Assembly: GCA_964017045.1 (NCBI GenBank)
Contig: OZ024794.1
Span: 37,168,210-37,232,209 of the forward strand
Length of the DNA stretch: 64,000 bases
Origin: Omphiscola glabra
Taxonomy: Eukaryota; Mollusca; Gastropoda; Lymnaeidae
Reading direction: 5' to 3'
Positions 49,559-61,910 of the stretch are shown here, in pieces (the stretch's first letter is position 1; each line of letters begins with the position of its first letter). The notes under the pieces were generated by a model. That model had not been told where the DNA came from. It ran no database searches and saw only the letters and a list, made by a program, of their open reading frames with translations. The position numbers and the translations under genes were made by a program.

Positions 49559-51685
49559 ACAATGAGAGGCTGTTGAGAAAATGGTGTGGGTGTGAGGGTC
49601 GGTTTTAAAGAAAACACGTTGACTAAGAGATTTTGGGGATGAAATGTAGGAATAATTTTGGTCGTGTCACCATTATTACACGGACAAGACCTGAAGGCAT
49701 CATCGTGAGTGATTTTTTAACATGTTGAAGGCCTCGTGAAAGTACAATATCCGGGTACAGCCTACATCGGAAAGAGTGCCGTGTCCCAAAATTCATCGTT
49801 AGATTGGCAATGTCAACGAAGACGAAGTAGTTCAGAAAAGGGAATAGAGTCCTTACAGAATTAGGAAGAAGAGTAGAGTAAATAAATCAATCTGTCAAAA
49901 GAATTTTTAAGTTGGCCGAGATGAGTAGGCAGTCTTTTGGAAGGATGACCGTAATGTCCAAAAGGTTAACCGAAGTCGTGCGGGATCTCGAGAAAGAAAA
50001 CCCTAGTCCCGACTCATATGTCTCATTGTTCTTTTAAAAAGGAAAGCCGGAAATTTTTATATTTTTTCATTCACTTTCAATCAATGAGCGATTGACCCCG
50101 GTGCGCCTTATATCTAGTTCTTGCTTGCCTTGCACACATTGACTTTGCGTTCTTAGTGCAGTAAATGCTATATTATTATTATTATTAATATTAGTGGTCT
50201 TTTATAGCTCGTTACACCAGCGTATATATTCCAAAGAAAAAGATTAAAAACTAAATTGCTTTAACATGTTGTAATAATAAAATTTATGTAAATTAACTAC
50301 ACCATTTCAAATTAATAAACTGAGAATTCGTAGCAAAAAACATATAAAATATTTTTATACATAGCGTTTCACATTATATAATAACCACAAAACATTTATG
50401 ATACTAAGCGAAATTTTATTGTGCTTTAACTTTAAACTAAATTAAATAGTATTCATCGTGCAGTTCATTTACATCTACAGTTTATGTTCTGTTTTGAATA
50501 TCCAAACAAAATATATGCCAGCCCAAATGTACATTGTTGCATATTCGATCGTCTTGCTTTCATTATACGTTGGCGAAATGTGCACACTATACACACTGTT
50601 CATTCACAACCTTCAATTTCATAGCAAATCTTCTGACACCTAGCTGTTTGAACTTATTTTTAGAAATACACAGCAGACTGATTTGCGAAGCAATGGGCTG
50701 CATCCCTCCCTGTTCGTGCCTTGGGTTTTACAAGCGGGATCCCATGATCCCACACCATTTTTAGTAAGCAAAAGTCTTCCCGGGTACAAAGTTATAGAAT
50801 AAAATGCTTTTTAAAAAAAAAAATTCAGCAAATCAAAGAATGTCCCAAATGTTGCTACAAGATATGGCCAGTAAAATTTTGTGAACTGCGCTCAATCAAA
50901 TACATAAGCTCTAGTACACTAGTTCTCGGGCGTTTTCAATTCACAACCGGACCTTATTTATTTAGAAGAAATGTGACCCTTTACTGTGATAAATTGAAAG
51001 AAATGCTATTAAATCGGGTAAATTCTTGTAAAACAAGTTTAATCAGAATAATATAATTGTAATTAACGAGATATTTAGTGCCATGACTGAAATTGAAACT
51101 CAAATTTAAAATTTAAAAAGAAAACTATTCAAAATCACTTTTTCTTTTAGTCTATTGTTTCATCCTGCTACTCCAAAGAAATGTATTCGCACCTCATTTG
51201 AGGTCACCTACTGTGAACCTGCATTAACTAATTATACCAGAAGTGTATGTGTTATTTGTGCATTTTTTAAACTTTCAAAATCAACCTAATAAGACATAGA
51301 TATGTATATATATTTAGATACATGTATTAAATTTTTTTTATTAGAAACAAATAGCTTGTTACAAGTTTTTAGAAACAATTGCTTGAAAATATTTCGTGAG
51401 CGAGTGTTAAGAAGGCAAACACTTAAATAGCGTGTAAAGGTTTTTTTTTCTATAGATCGTTATATCCGACTTTTACTTAGCATACATATTATGAGCTAGT
51501 TATATAGTTAATAATAGGGCTAAGCAGAGAGAAATAAAGTAACTAGTAACAAATGAACAACTCCTAAAGTCGCCTTAAAATCGTTTTTTAGTCTTTAATA
51601 GAAAAAAAGCAATTAAGTAAACAATATTAAAATCCAAATCTTGTATAGTTTTAAAAAGTTAATAATTTATTTTAAGTGAATAAAT
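49559..51685. other. AT-rich gene-free stretch
   Basis: No host exon is supported. Transposon-like fragments include TAGTTCTCGGGCGTTTTCAA near 50921. I looked here for a signal-peptide exon for the Ly6-like gene; the frame at 50530 (hydrophobic start) lacks a usable splice donor in the right phase. Confidence 0.4.
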
Positions 51686-51689
51686 TTTC

Positions 51690-51768
51690 GGGATACCGTG
51701 ATGAGATTGACTTTTATCCCGTTTTCCTGGGATAAGCAAAAACCCGAGAAATGAGAAACCCTATTCAT
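51690..51768 (-). repeat. transposon terminus, inverted partner of 44618-44700
   Basis: On the - strand reads TAGGGTTTCTCATTTCTCGG, then TATCCCAGGAAAACGGGATA, closely matching 44618-44665 read on the + strand. Confidence 0.6.
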
Positions 51769-52324
51769 AACGTAATTCGGTGTGAGCTCGACGTAGTATG
51801 TGCTGTTCACACACGAATTCGCCCCACAAAAACCGTTGCGCATCTCGCGTTTGACAGATTTGCGCTATTTGAAGGGATTTTGGTTAAGAAATCGATCCAT
51901 GCCGTGGATAACTTAGCGCTTATGTCAGTGAAAGCGCTATATGAGGTTTCATTTTAAATAGCTTAATCCTTCCTTACTACATCTCTTTATCCCATTCATC
52001 AATTATGTGACACACAACCCGCATAATTTAATTATAACATCATTGTTCGTTTGTGGTATGCTCTATTCAGGGATCAAGTCCAAATCTGGGGAGGGGAACT
52101 CACACAAAATACCCCCACCCCAAAAAATTTAATATATATGTATTTATTTAAATACTGAGCAATATTTTTAATAAAGTGTCGGTTTACACGTGTTTAATTA
52201 ATTTTGTCAATGTAACATATGTAAAATACATAATATTGTCACTTACTATTTGAAAATTTTCACGTACTTTTTCTAGTTCTGACACTAAATTTGACAAATA
52301 ATTTTTCCCCCTTGCCCTTCTTAG

Positions 52325-55300
52325 AAATGAAAACGGGAGCTATCCAATGTTTCAGCTGCAATTCACAACTTGATAGTAGTTGCTCATCTAATAGTTTGGA
52401 TAAATTCAAGACTACGTGCCCAGAAAATTCTGTTGGCTGTAGGAAAATCAATTTTTACTGTGAGTTGACCTTAATTATTATTATTCTCATTATTACTTTT
52501 ACTGTTATCATTATTTACTAGCAGTAATTTTAATTATTCATTTTTAAAATATGAACATAAACATTTTTCCACAAGAAGGCGCTGTAGGCTGATTTATTAT
52601 TCGATATTTGATGGTCACAGTTACGTATTTATTTGCAATGGCCCTGATTTATGCCAACAAATTTCTTATGCTAACCGTAACCTACGCGGCAAGATTAAAC
52701 TCTGGATAGGTGCTAGATCACAGTTTATTTTCCCTTTGGAGAAACTATCTGACAACTCTATGGTTCACCTTAATTATTGCTACAAACCAAGTTTTAAAAA
52801 CTCATACAAAGACTATCAACACTGAAAAGAATATGTAAAATGTAGGCCTAATCCTTACAAATTTACAATGATTTGGATCAAGAAATAATCTGACATTGTA
52901 AAAAATTGAGAATTAAATTTTGTAAAATAGATGCAATAGTAATAATTATAATAGCAATAGCGTTTATTTTTAAATGCGGTATAAATGTAAATAATTCATC
53001 TCTATTCACTTAAGAAGCTTTACTTTTAGGTCTATTTTACTTTATTTATTCAGTCTTCATGGTCCAAGGGTGGGACGTATGCAATATAATGTATATATTA
53101 TTATATTAGTAGAGTTTTCAGCATCATTTATCAAAGTTTTCATCTCCTATTTGTGACGAACAGTAATTAATGTTTATCGACTTTATTTCTGACGTAAAAG
53201 TCATTTCAAGGGAAATGTTCACTGATAGGCGACTGAAAAGCACCAACTTAATATAGTGTAACGTCTCTTATTGATATATGCTACGTGCAACGTGCCCATG
53301 TACATTTTCTGATTCAACAGGAAATTGTAAAGAGCGGTACAACATATATTTCGAAATAGGTAAAGGGACGATCCACAAAACTGTGATAACCTAGACGGTA
53401 CCTAACAGTAAAGCTGTGTGCCGTAATTAAGTTCTCTAGACTCTAGTTCAGTGGTCACCAAACTTTAGACACGGCGGGCCGGATAACGGGAAAAAATGAC
53501 GAACGCGGGCCAGATAATCATTCTGTACAATATTTACAAGGCAGAACGAAAGCTCTGGGAAAAAAGACCGAAAAACTAAGTTTAGTATTCCATGTTAATC
53601 ATGGATGAGTGGCGTGCAATACAAAAAAAAGCAAAGACAACCAACATATTTTTATTTACTAAAAATGTTAGCAAAGAAGGCGACGTTAGCAAAAAGATAG
53701 TAACATCAGACCTAGTGCGCACACATTCGAATCTCAAAAACTAAGCAGCAAAAAAGGTTATTGAGATTTGTGAAACTGATGTTTGACTTTCAAGATATCA
53801 TTAATGTTTGGTTTGGAATTGCTGCATCCAATCAAAAGAATTGTTTCCAAATGTTCATCAATCCCTCTCGCTCGATGTATTGATTTCAAATACAGACATA
53901 AGTTGTTCCGTGCATGCTGCAAACGGATGCCAACTCTTCCGTTATCTGAAAGTCCAAATTGACACTACAGATAAACACGAGAAATTGTGAGGGATCAGTA
54001 GACTCATCCAGTGCCAGAGAATACCACACCAAGTTCCTAGCTTTCTCACGTATCTGTAGCACTATGTTCTCTCCAAATTTTCCTGTTCTCCGCACAACTA
54101 AACTTGCCGAAAAGCTGATAGTTCCAACCCGGCGACTATGATTTTAATGTCCCCGTATGTTTCCAATGCTCCTCTTTCTTTCACCCATTTACTACCCAGT
54201 TTGTAGTAGTTATCAGACTATAATTTATTAGAGGGAATATGCTTAATGGAAATTGATTCTTATTTTATAAATGTATTTAACCAGCTTTTCCTAAAAACAA
54301 CAACCTCAGGTTACTTGGTAGGTTTTTTTAAAAAAATGTCATCAAAATTTGTTAATTTATTCTTATTTAAATATATCTTGTTTTTATGCTGGTTTGAGTT
54401 TGAACAAAGTTAAATTTCACCAGTAACTTTATTTTTACCAGTGATAGACTGTGATAATATGATCTGTAGTCCACTCAATATAAATTAATATCAATAGCAA
54501 ATACACGTCTTCAAAACAAAGTGACTGCATATTGTATTATAAACGTCTGTCATCTACTTTTAGTTTTTAACTTTTTTGGCGCCAGCTTAACTCGATCCCA
54601 CTAGGCACTGCCATGCGAGTAGTTATTGTATTCATTTTACATACTGCATGTTTATTTATTTACTATTAACTATTACGATACCGTATGGAACGATTTTGAG
54701 ACGATATTGTACGATTTTTGGTGTTCGAGGGTACACAGGTCTGCAATAAACAAGAAAATCTACATACACTAATTTTAACATTGAAAGGAGTAAGTTAAGG
54801 CGCATAGCAGCCAGAAGTTTTCCACACGTGTGAAGTTCTCCTAGTATATTAAACATAATATTTAAATTTTATCATAACATCCCGTGTTCCATAAGTTTTA
54901 TCAAGCAAGTTCAAGTACCGTAGGCGGGTCGTAGTCATGTGACCCCCCTGCTCTAGTTCTAGTGATTTTAACATCTATTTTCTAGATTTGATCAAACTAT
55001 TGATTAATTTCAGCTTTGTATAGGGGAGGAGTGCAGTGTCAAAATTGACGGGTGCTTATGACTCAATGTCATATTACCATATGGCTTGACTTGGAGACTA
55101 TTTGATACATTTTATAACATTTGATTATGTATGACATTCTCATCAGTTTTGAATCATACAAGTTTATAGCATCAAGTATACAACAAAACAGCTGAGATAG
55201 GGGCCATCAATCAAAGACATTACGTTAGTTGGGACGATTTTTACCCACCACCCCAAAAATATTTTTTTTAAATAGTCACATTATTTTTTATTAGACTCTT

Positions 55301-55976
55301 TTCACACATCGTCACAAATTCGTGATCCTTCCCCACACCCGGACATATGACGTCCTCTATAAATGGTCCCACATCCCGTTTTATTTCGCTTCAAAATAGT
55401 TTGGTTCTTATTGAACTTTCCGGATATGTAGGCCTACCTTTAAGTCAAATTTTTATGGACTGTCCGTAAATTTAAGGATGGTTGACAAATCTGGTGGGCA
55501 TGTATTAATTTCATGATTTATTTTATTAGTCACTCTTCAACTTCTTTGAATAGTTTCCGTGGTTTTATTTTGTAATATCATTTTAATTTAATCTCATTTT
55601 GATCATCATTTAGACCACCTGTAATCTACTGTTAATGTTTTTATTTTTATTAGTTGTTTTTTTTTATCATTGTGTTTTGTTTTGTTTTTTTAATCTTGAG
55701 TTAAATGCTATGGCTATGCTGAATTTTTCGTCTAATAATTTCCTTTCAGTCAGTGAAAATGCTCAACTAGACTTAGTGGAGCGCACCGTGCGCCAGTGTG
55801 CCAAGACAAAAAAGGAGAATGGGTGCAAGTCAGTGTTTGGTACAAATGGCAAGCGATTCAAGACAACTGTTTGCGAATGTCCAGCTGACTTCTGTAATGT
55901 TGGAGCATCCACCAAAACCATGTCACATTTGTTATGTGCCTCAGTGCTGGCAACTTTACTTTTCCTCTACTTTTAA
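52325..55976 (+). CDS. Ly6/uPAR-like GPI-anchored three-finger protein (partial, 5' exon missing)
   Basis: Two coding exons, 52325-52459 and 55750-55976 (stop TAA at 55974), with good borders (CTTCTTAG acceptor, GTGAGT donor, CTTTCAG acceptor) and matching phases. Together they encode ten cysteines in Ly6 order: IQCFSC, SSC, TTC, VGC, then RQC, NGC, VCEC and DFCN, that is, the final C-x-C...C-N signature of the three-finger fold. The C-terminus (SHLLCASVLATLLFLYF) is hydrophobic and ends without a tail, as expected for a GPI-attachment signal. The signal-peptide exon is upstream and was not found; the in-frame ATG at 52327 would give no signal peptide, and the splice acceptor just before it argues for an earlier exon ending in phase 1. 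Such proteins act at the cell surface in adhesion, septate junctions or receptor modulation; the specific role is unknown. The intron holds a hAT element. Confidence 0.85.
53222..53275. repeat. 50-bp dispersed repeat shared with 49245-49300
   Basis: Direct copy of the segment described at 49245-49300; lies in the Ly6-like gene intron, left of the hAT element. Confidence 0.85.
53441..54958 (-). mobile_element. 1502-bp internally deleted hAT element with exact 8-bp TSD
   Basis: Element 53449-54950 begins CAGTGGTCACCAAACTTT and ends GTCACATG-like in inverted form (...CATGTGACCCCCCTG). The duplication CTCTAGTT is at 53441-53448 and 54951-54958. On the - strand, 54095-53886 encodes NLVWYSLALDESTD and ITEELASVCSMHGTT, blocks typical of ZBED5/GTF2IRD2-type hAT transposases. 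The rest of the transposase is missing or decayed, so it is not autonomous. It sits in the intron of the Ly6-like gene. Confidence 0.88.
55195..55375. repeat. candidate MITE with GGGGCCAT ends
   Basis: Left GGGGCCATCAATCAAAGACA...TTACGTTAG and right GACGTCCTCTATAAATGGTCCC form approximate inverted ends, recalling the GGGGCGTCCATTAATTACG element at 22966. No exact target duplication was identified. Confidence 0.4.
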
Positions 55977-58900
55977 CAACCAAGTCATAAGTAATTATAA
56001 TTGAACGTTTTAAAAATTGCACATTGCCATTTGCATTCTAGCTTTTCGCATAAACAGTATTTCTATCATTATTTATATTATTTTAAAATTCTTCTTCTTT
56101 CTTAATGAATGTCAAGTTAGCAGATCTAATCATGACATTGTTTTTAATGTTTTGAGAACTGTTGGCAGGGCCATTCGTGGAGGGTGCCGAAGGAGACAGC
56201 CGCCCTGGACGCCTGCACGTGTTCCAAAATCGTCAATTGGTTATAACATAGGCCTATATCCAAAAACGTATGAAGTGGATAGGGAGGAGGGGAGGAACTT
56301 TGTTTATTTTATTTGAGGGTGCAATTTTCGGTCCATATCAAACAATATAACAAGGATTAAAACATGCTGCGCAGAATTTTAATTATCCATTAAATTATTA
56401 TAACTATTTATTCCACGATGTTGTACTCTAGCCGACAAATAGCACAGTAGTCATCAAAGGGCGTCATTTGACACATTATTGCCTTAAATGACGGCAGCTT
56501 GCTCTTTTATGCTGATTTTGACAAAAACTCATCATTTATGAATGTAGTACGGCACCATAGTTAAAGAATTGAAAATCTGAATTGTAAAAAAATGATACAA
56601 CATTATTTACTCCTAATTTGGCACTTGGACAGGTATGTGCTTAAATGCATCCCTGATTTTGAATTAATTCACGACTCCTGCCCCCCCCCCCCCCCCCAAA
56701 CCCTGGATCAATTAAGTGTTGATCCCGGCAAAATGTTATTTATGAAAATCAAAGTCTGTATATATATATATATATATATAGTGTTTTTGGGGAGGGTAGT
56801 AAACTCAAGGTCCATCTCCAGTCGGCAAATATCTAGCTACACCACGGCAGACATCATAAAACATAATTCTTTTTTTTAATGGGGGGGGGGGTGCGGGGGG
56901 CTCCATTTTCAGGCTTCTCGCACTGCCCTAGCCGTGGGTATAAGTATAACAAAATACCTGGGTTGGAGTATTAGAATTAAATATGTCTATCTAGCGATAT
57001 GTTTTATGTATGTCTGCAAACCCAGTTATTTATTTGACTTATTTCTTTTAAAAAATGTGAAGATAACTATTTGAATTAGGCTGCCCATTCGTCAACAATT
57101 TTAAAAGACAAGGGCAATCCATGTTTTAAAAGACAATGCCATTAGCTACTGATAGTTTGTTATATCATGTCTGAATTAAAAGTTCATTTTTATATATCAT
57201 TATATATAAAAATGCATCAGCTAGAATTATTGTTAATTTTCTATGAGTTTCCCTTCGGAAGAAATATTTAATTAGTATCCTCTCTTTCCATCTTAGTACC
57301 GGTTAAACTGTTTAACCACGAACATCCCCAGACGATATCTACACCTTTGATAGTTTTCTAGTGTTAGGAAATGTATTTAAATAAAATAAATTATTGGTGA
57401 AATTTGATTTATAGGATTAAATCTGAAAGAGGTGACCCAAATGACATAAATGTAACAGTTTTTAAAGCATTTTCTTAAAAACATCAGCATACACATAACC
57501 CTTGTTATTTATTACTCATATTCTAATTATCTTGTTCTCCTTATTAATTGTAACAGTAATTCCTTTGATTACTTGGTATCAGAAAATTGTAAATTGGCCC
57601 AGGCATGAAAAGGGTCACATATACCTTAGGCGTAGTAATAGCCTCTCTACACAGTTCAGTACATTGTGAGGTTAATTTGCAATGTAGGCAGGGAAGGCTT
57701 GCCTAAAACAAAATGCAATATCTTTATCTGCATATTCGAGCTCAACGAAAGACTATTTTGATGCTGGAACATATGTACTGAATAATAAAAAAAACAATAT
57801 TGCAATGTTGACAAATTAGATATTAACACATTAAATGATTTATGCAATCAGTATATTTATGTTAACTCCTAATTGGTCTAGCTTTTACATAATGTCTAAA
57901 TATTTCTGTTTCTTCTAACTTTGAAGATTTTAATCTTTATATTATGTGTGTCGCCGCTTCATTTTTAATTATTCTTTTGAAAGCTGAAATAGATATGTCT
58001 AGTTTGTATATTGTTTTCTGTAAATTTGATGAAAATATTGTCTGAGCCATTGTAGACATCGAAGGTGTTACACATAATTTTTTAAGAAATATATTTATTT
58101 ATTACAATAGTCTTAACTTATTAACATATTTTTAAAATGCTTGGCAGAATCTTAATTTGTTTTAAAATTGAGAAGAAATATCTTTAAAACACTATAATTA
58201 AATCAAAACTACTCTTTAAAATAAGTGTGCAGGACATTGGTAGGACAAGCTGTTTTCAGAAATTTCAATGAAAGATTTTTTTTTTTATTTATTGGCCTAG
58301 TTCAGAAGTGTTCATCAAATGCTGATGTAGTCATATAATAATGTTTTGTGATAAATAATAGTTTGATAGGCTCCAAATGCCATTTATTTTTTAGTAACTT
58401 CATTTTTTTAGCCGGAAAATATGTTAGGCCTTTTCTGGCTGCAAAAAAATATTGTCTTTCTTTAGATTATCTACTGAGTTCAGTAATTTATACAAAAATT
58501 GACATTTTTGGGAGATTACCGAATGAAATTTTGTTACAAATATTTCATGTTTAGCTTATTTGTTAGGCTATTGTTTAGATTATCATGCTTGATTTCTATT
58601 CACACACAGCATAGATTTTTTTTTAAATCTGGCAAATTTGCTGGTTATTTCAAAATTATTATGCATCATTTAAAAATTGTTCCATTACTTTTATCTAAGT
58701 TTTGACTTTACATACTTTATTTATTGCTTATGATTATTTTTAACAAATATAATGTTTTCATCTTTTATTAATTTACATCATAAATTAGGTGGAAGTATAG
58801 ATTGTGCTTGGTTATTAGAAGAAAAACATTATCTTCAAAATTCAATATATATCAGCTCATATTAACATTTCAAAAGTGAAGGCTGATTTTAAAAGCATTA

Positions 58901-59999
58901 TTAAATGTTGTGACAAATTTTTGATAAAAAATTGGTAATTTGATGTTTGCATGAGCTCCTGCTACAAATATCTAAAGAGCTTTGTTAGAAATCCTTTAGG
59001 CTTTCTTTACCTTTTGTTGATTTTCATTTGAAAAAAATACCTAAATTTGACATTTCAATAAACTGACAATCTTAAATTGTTCTTTGCAATCTTGTTTGAG
59101 TTTTAAAAATACTTTAGATATACTTTTTGGCGTTTTATACATTTTTATTTTAATTGTTTGCAGCAGTTTAATTAAATTTCTTGGAAGTGTGTGATGCAAT
59201 GAAAGAAAAGTATTTCAGAATTCTAACTTTGAATTTAAGCCTCAAATTCTGTTACAAAGTTGGTTTGTTTTAATAAGCGAGCACTTCAAGCACCTCCCTT
59301 AACGTGGAGGAGCATATTGGCAAGTGGGCCAGACCAAAATGTCCACAGCTTCTTTGTATTGTTTCTTTCAAAACACTGCTACTACAAAATAGTTCATAAA
59401 TTCAAACATACGCCCACCGTCGTTAGATAAAGGAGGAGGAAAATCCCCCAGGTAGGCAACTGGAATGTACACACAATGCATGTGATGGTCAGGTTGCAGC
59501 AGAGATAAAGTACAACATAAGCTTTGTAGGTGTCAGTGAGGCAAGATAAACGCATTAAGGAAGGATAAAATTGACGGTGAATGGGCACTTGCCCAGTGTC
59601 TCATGCCACTATCACGCTTCTTCTTCTAGGATCTAGTATGGTGCCAATATTATTAGTGAATATTGATATATTTTTGACAATTTAATTTGTTTTCAAAATG
59701 AAAGCGGCAAAACAGTTTCTCCAGTTTATTTAAACAAGTTTTCGATTGCTAAATAGTTTCAATTTTTTGGAAGTAGCTTTAGACAATTTTCTTTTCATAA
59801 ATTATCAATTTAAAAATAATCCATGAATTCTTTTTTTGGTTGGAGGGAAGGAGCAAATCAAAGATTCTTTCAAAATGCGCCAAACGTTCATTATTTAGTA
59901 ATTTAAATGACGAAACTTATAGGAATTAGAAATTCCCAATAAACTATTTAAGTTATTTCTATTTGTTTAGAAATTCATGCCGTCTCATTTTGAATTTTA
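55977..59999. other. AT-rich flank and probable 3' UTR of the Ly6-like gene, no further gene
   Basis: AATAAA-type hexamers occur (for example near 57380), so the 3' UTR may extend well into this stretch. A 17-C run lies at 56681-56697, a TA microsatellite at 56757-56780 and a G run at 56881. Open frames at 57-60 kb are T-rich and unrecognised. Confidence 0.4.
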
Positions 60000-60530
60000 A
60001 GAAATTTATAATGATGGTATTGATGTCACCACTATGGAGAGGATTGAACTTGACCTATTCATTAACGTTGTTGTTAGCTCTTTTCACTCCTTAATTAAAT
60101 TCACATCTCTTGTCTCTGAGACCTCAGTCAACTTTTTTTGGACATTACAGTCACCCTTTACAAAGTTGACAAAAGACGGCCTACTCACCTCCGACTACTT
60201 TAATTAAACCTACAGACAGCCACACCTATTTATTCTACTCTTCCTCCACCCTAAATCGTGTAAAGACTATTTCTTTTTCTCAATTACATCGTCTTCGTGG
60301 ATGACTTTTGGGACAAAACACTTGAGATGATCGATTATTTCTGATGTAGTTCCTACCCGGAGACAGTAATTTTATCAGTCCTTCAAATTCAAAGGGTTAA
60401 GAATATTACCAGTGCGGATGCCTTCAGGTCATGTGTGCGCGACAATGTTGACAGGACCAAACTTATTTTCACTTACAATCCTCACAATATAATAGCCAAA
60501 CGAGTTTTCTTTAAAAACCGTGGTCATAAT
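60000..60530 (+). mobile_element. Penelope-like element RT fragment
   Basis: Broken frames on the + strand read in order: SFHSLIKFTSLVSETSVNFF near 60080, TKDGLLTSDYF near 60170, HPKSCKDYFFFS near 60250, QIQRVKNITSADAFR near 60390, and TYNPHNIIAKRVFFKN near 60471. The pattern (invariant block, then DGxLxTDxYxKPTD-like, HPxxCKxSIPxSQ-like, TYNP-like) is that of Penelope-like reverse transcriptases. Stops and frameshifts make it inactive. The GIY-YIG domain is not present. Confidence 0.7.
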
Positions 60531-61803
60531 TTGACCCAACCGGCACATTGTGACAATCCAAGCTCATACCTTCGCTGAATGAAAACGAAAAATTATAGTT
60601 ACGGTACACAAAGTCGAAACTCGGGCAACTGTCTTCCGCTATCCACTGTCCAGAGACACACTTTATCTGTTCTGCTATCTCTGCAACATACACTATCCAG
60701 AGATACACTTTATTTCCAATAAAAAATGTTATGTCACTCACCTCATAAAGATTCATTGGTACTCCAGATGCTGTCTGCACATCCACTGATGCAAGATGGT
60801 GGTGATTTTTTTTTGTCGCTGCTGGTGTCGTGGAATTTGGGGAAATCTTTTCTTTGAAATAACGTCACTGCCACTCTTGTATCCAATAGAATTCCGCTCT
60901 TACATTAATGACATTTACAGGCACAAACTCAGCACTAGGACGAATGTTATAACCATTAGAAGATATACGATTTACAATTTAGTTGTAGCCGTCCAAGAAT
61001 TTCTCCTCCTAGCCTCCTGTTTGGGACAATGACGGGCAATGTGGCCGAACCTATAACATCCAATACACCTGGGCTCAATCCTTCTGCGACGCATGGGTTC
61101 ACTAGGTTCACGAGTTGTCTGTGGCACTGCTGAAAGATGGGCGTTAAGAAGGGATTTATTTCCTCTCTAAATTAATTGAGTTCTCGGTTCAAGGTGTCAA
61201 GATTAATGTTGTTGTGTGGATGAACAAACGTTCACCTTAAAATTCATAATTTTGTTAAGGACCGTTCTGGTTCCGTCAACAAGGGGATAATTTGCCAAAA
61301 TCTCAACCTGCATTTCAATGGAGTGGTCGGGTAGTCCTCTTAAAAACTGCTTTAGGCCTATAGCGTAACGCGTGGTTTTATTCGCTGTAATGTCTGAGGC
61401 GTAATCAACAAACAGTGCTTTCATTTGTCTTCTCCGGTACATTATGATAAAATGATGTGGTTTGACGGTCCTTGAATCTGTCAGCGAGAGCCTCCCTAAA
61501 ACATTCATAGTTTTCTGTCTGACTCTAATAATTCTCCGTATAGGCAAACTCTGCTGCGCCACCCTGCATAAAACTCCCAATGTCAGAAGTTTCTCCTCTG
61601 GGCTCCATTTCGAAAGTTTAGCAAAGGCCTCAAACTTATCTATAAATGTTTGCCACACTGAAGTGAACGTCCATTGAATTTGAATGTTGGCAGGTGATAT
61701 GCCTACGTGGCATATCAGGTCCGAATGTAAACAATGAACACAGCTTCCTCTTCAGTGACGTTGGGAGTTGCACGGTTATCGCTGCCACCTTTGTGGAGAA
61801 CAT
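60511..61803 (-). mobile_element. Ty3/Gypsy-type gag and protease-like remnant
   Basis: Read leftwards on the - strand: a possible gag start at ATG 61803, a frameshift near 61660, then a gag-like frame to 61203 (WQTFIDKFEAFAKLSKW, EEKLLTLGVLC, a VDYASDI block, LKQFLRGLPDHSIEMQV). A CCHC zinc knuckle lies at about 61067-61026 (C-x2-C-x4-H-x4-C, with YRFG before the His), and a frame 60786-60511 resembles the C-terminal half of a retropepsin-type domain with an internal ~20-bp duplication. RT, RNase H and integrase are not visible. Frameshifts and the missing pol show it is dead. It abuts the Penelope fragment on the left and a hAT element on the right. Confidence 0.7.
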
Positions 61804-61910
61804 AATTTACTGATGTAATGTTTGCTTCTGCTCTCTATCTCTTTTGTTTTGATGATAAAATAAAACTTGCTTCCAACTGTCACTCGTATTGCACAATGTG
61901 GACTAGACCA

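Noticed and set aside
50530..50643. Signal-peptide exon for the Ly6-like gene
   Set aside because: Hydrophobic start is present but there is no acceptable GT donor in the required phase.
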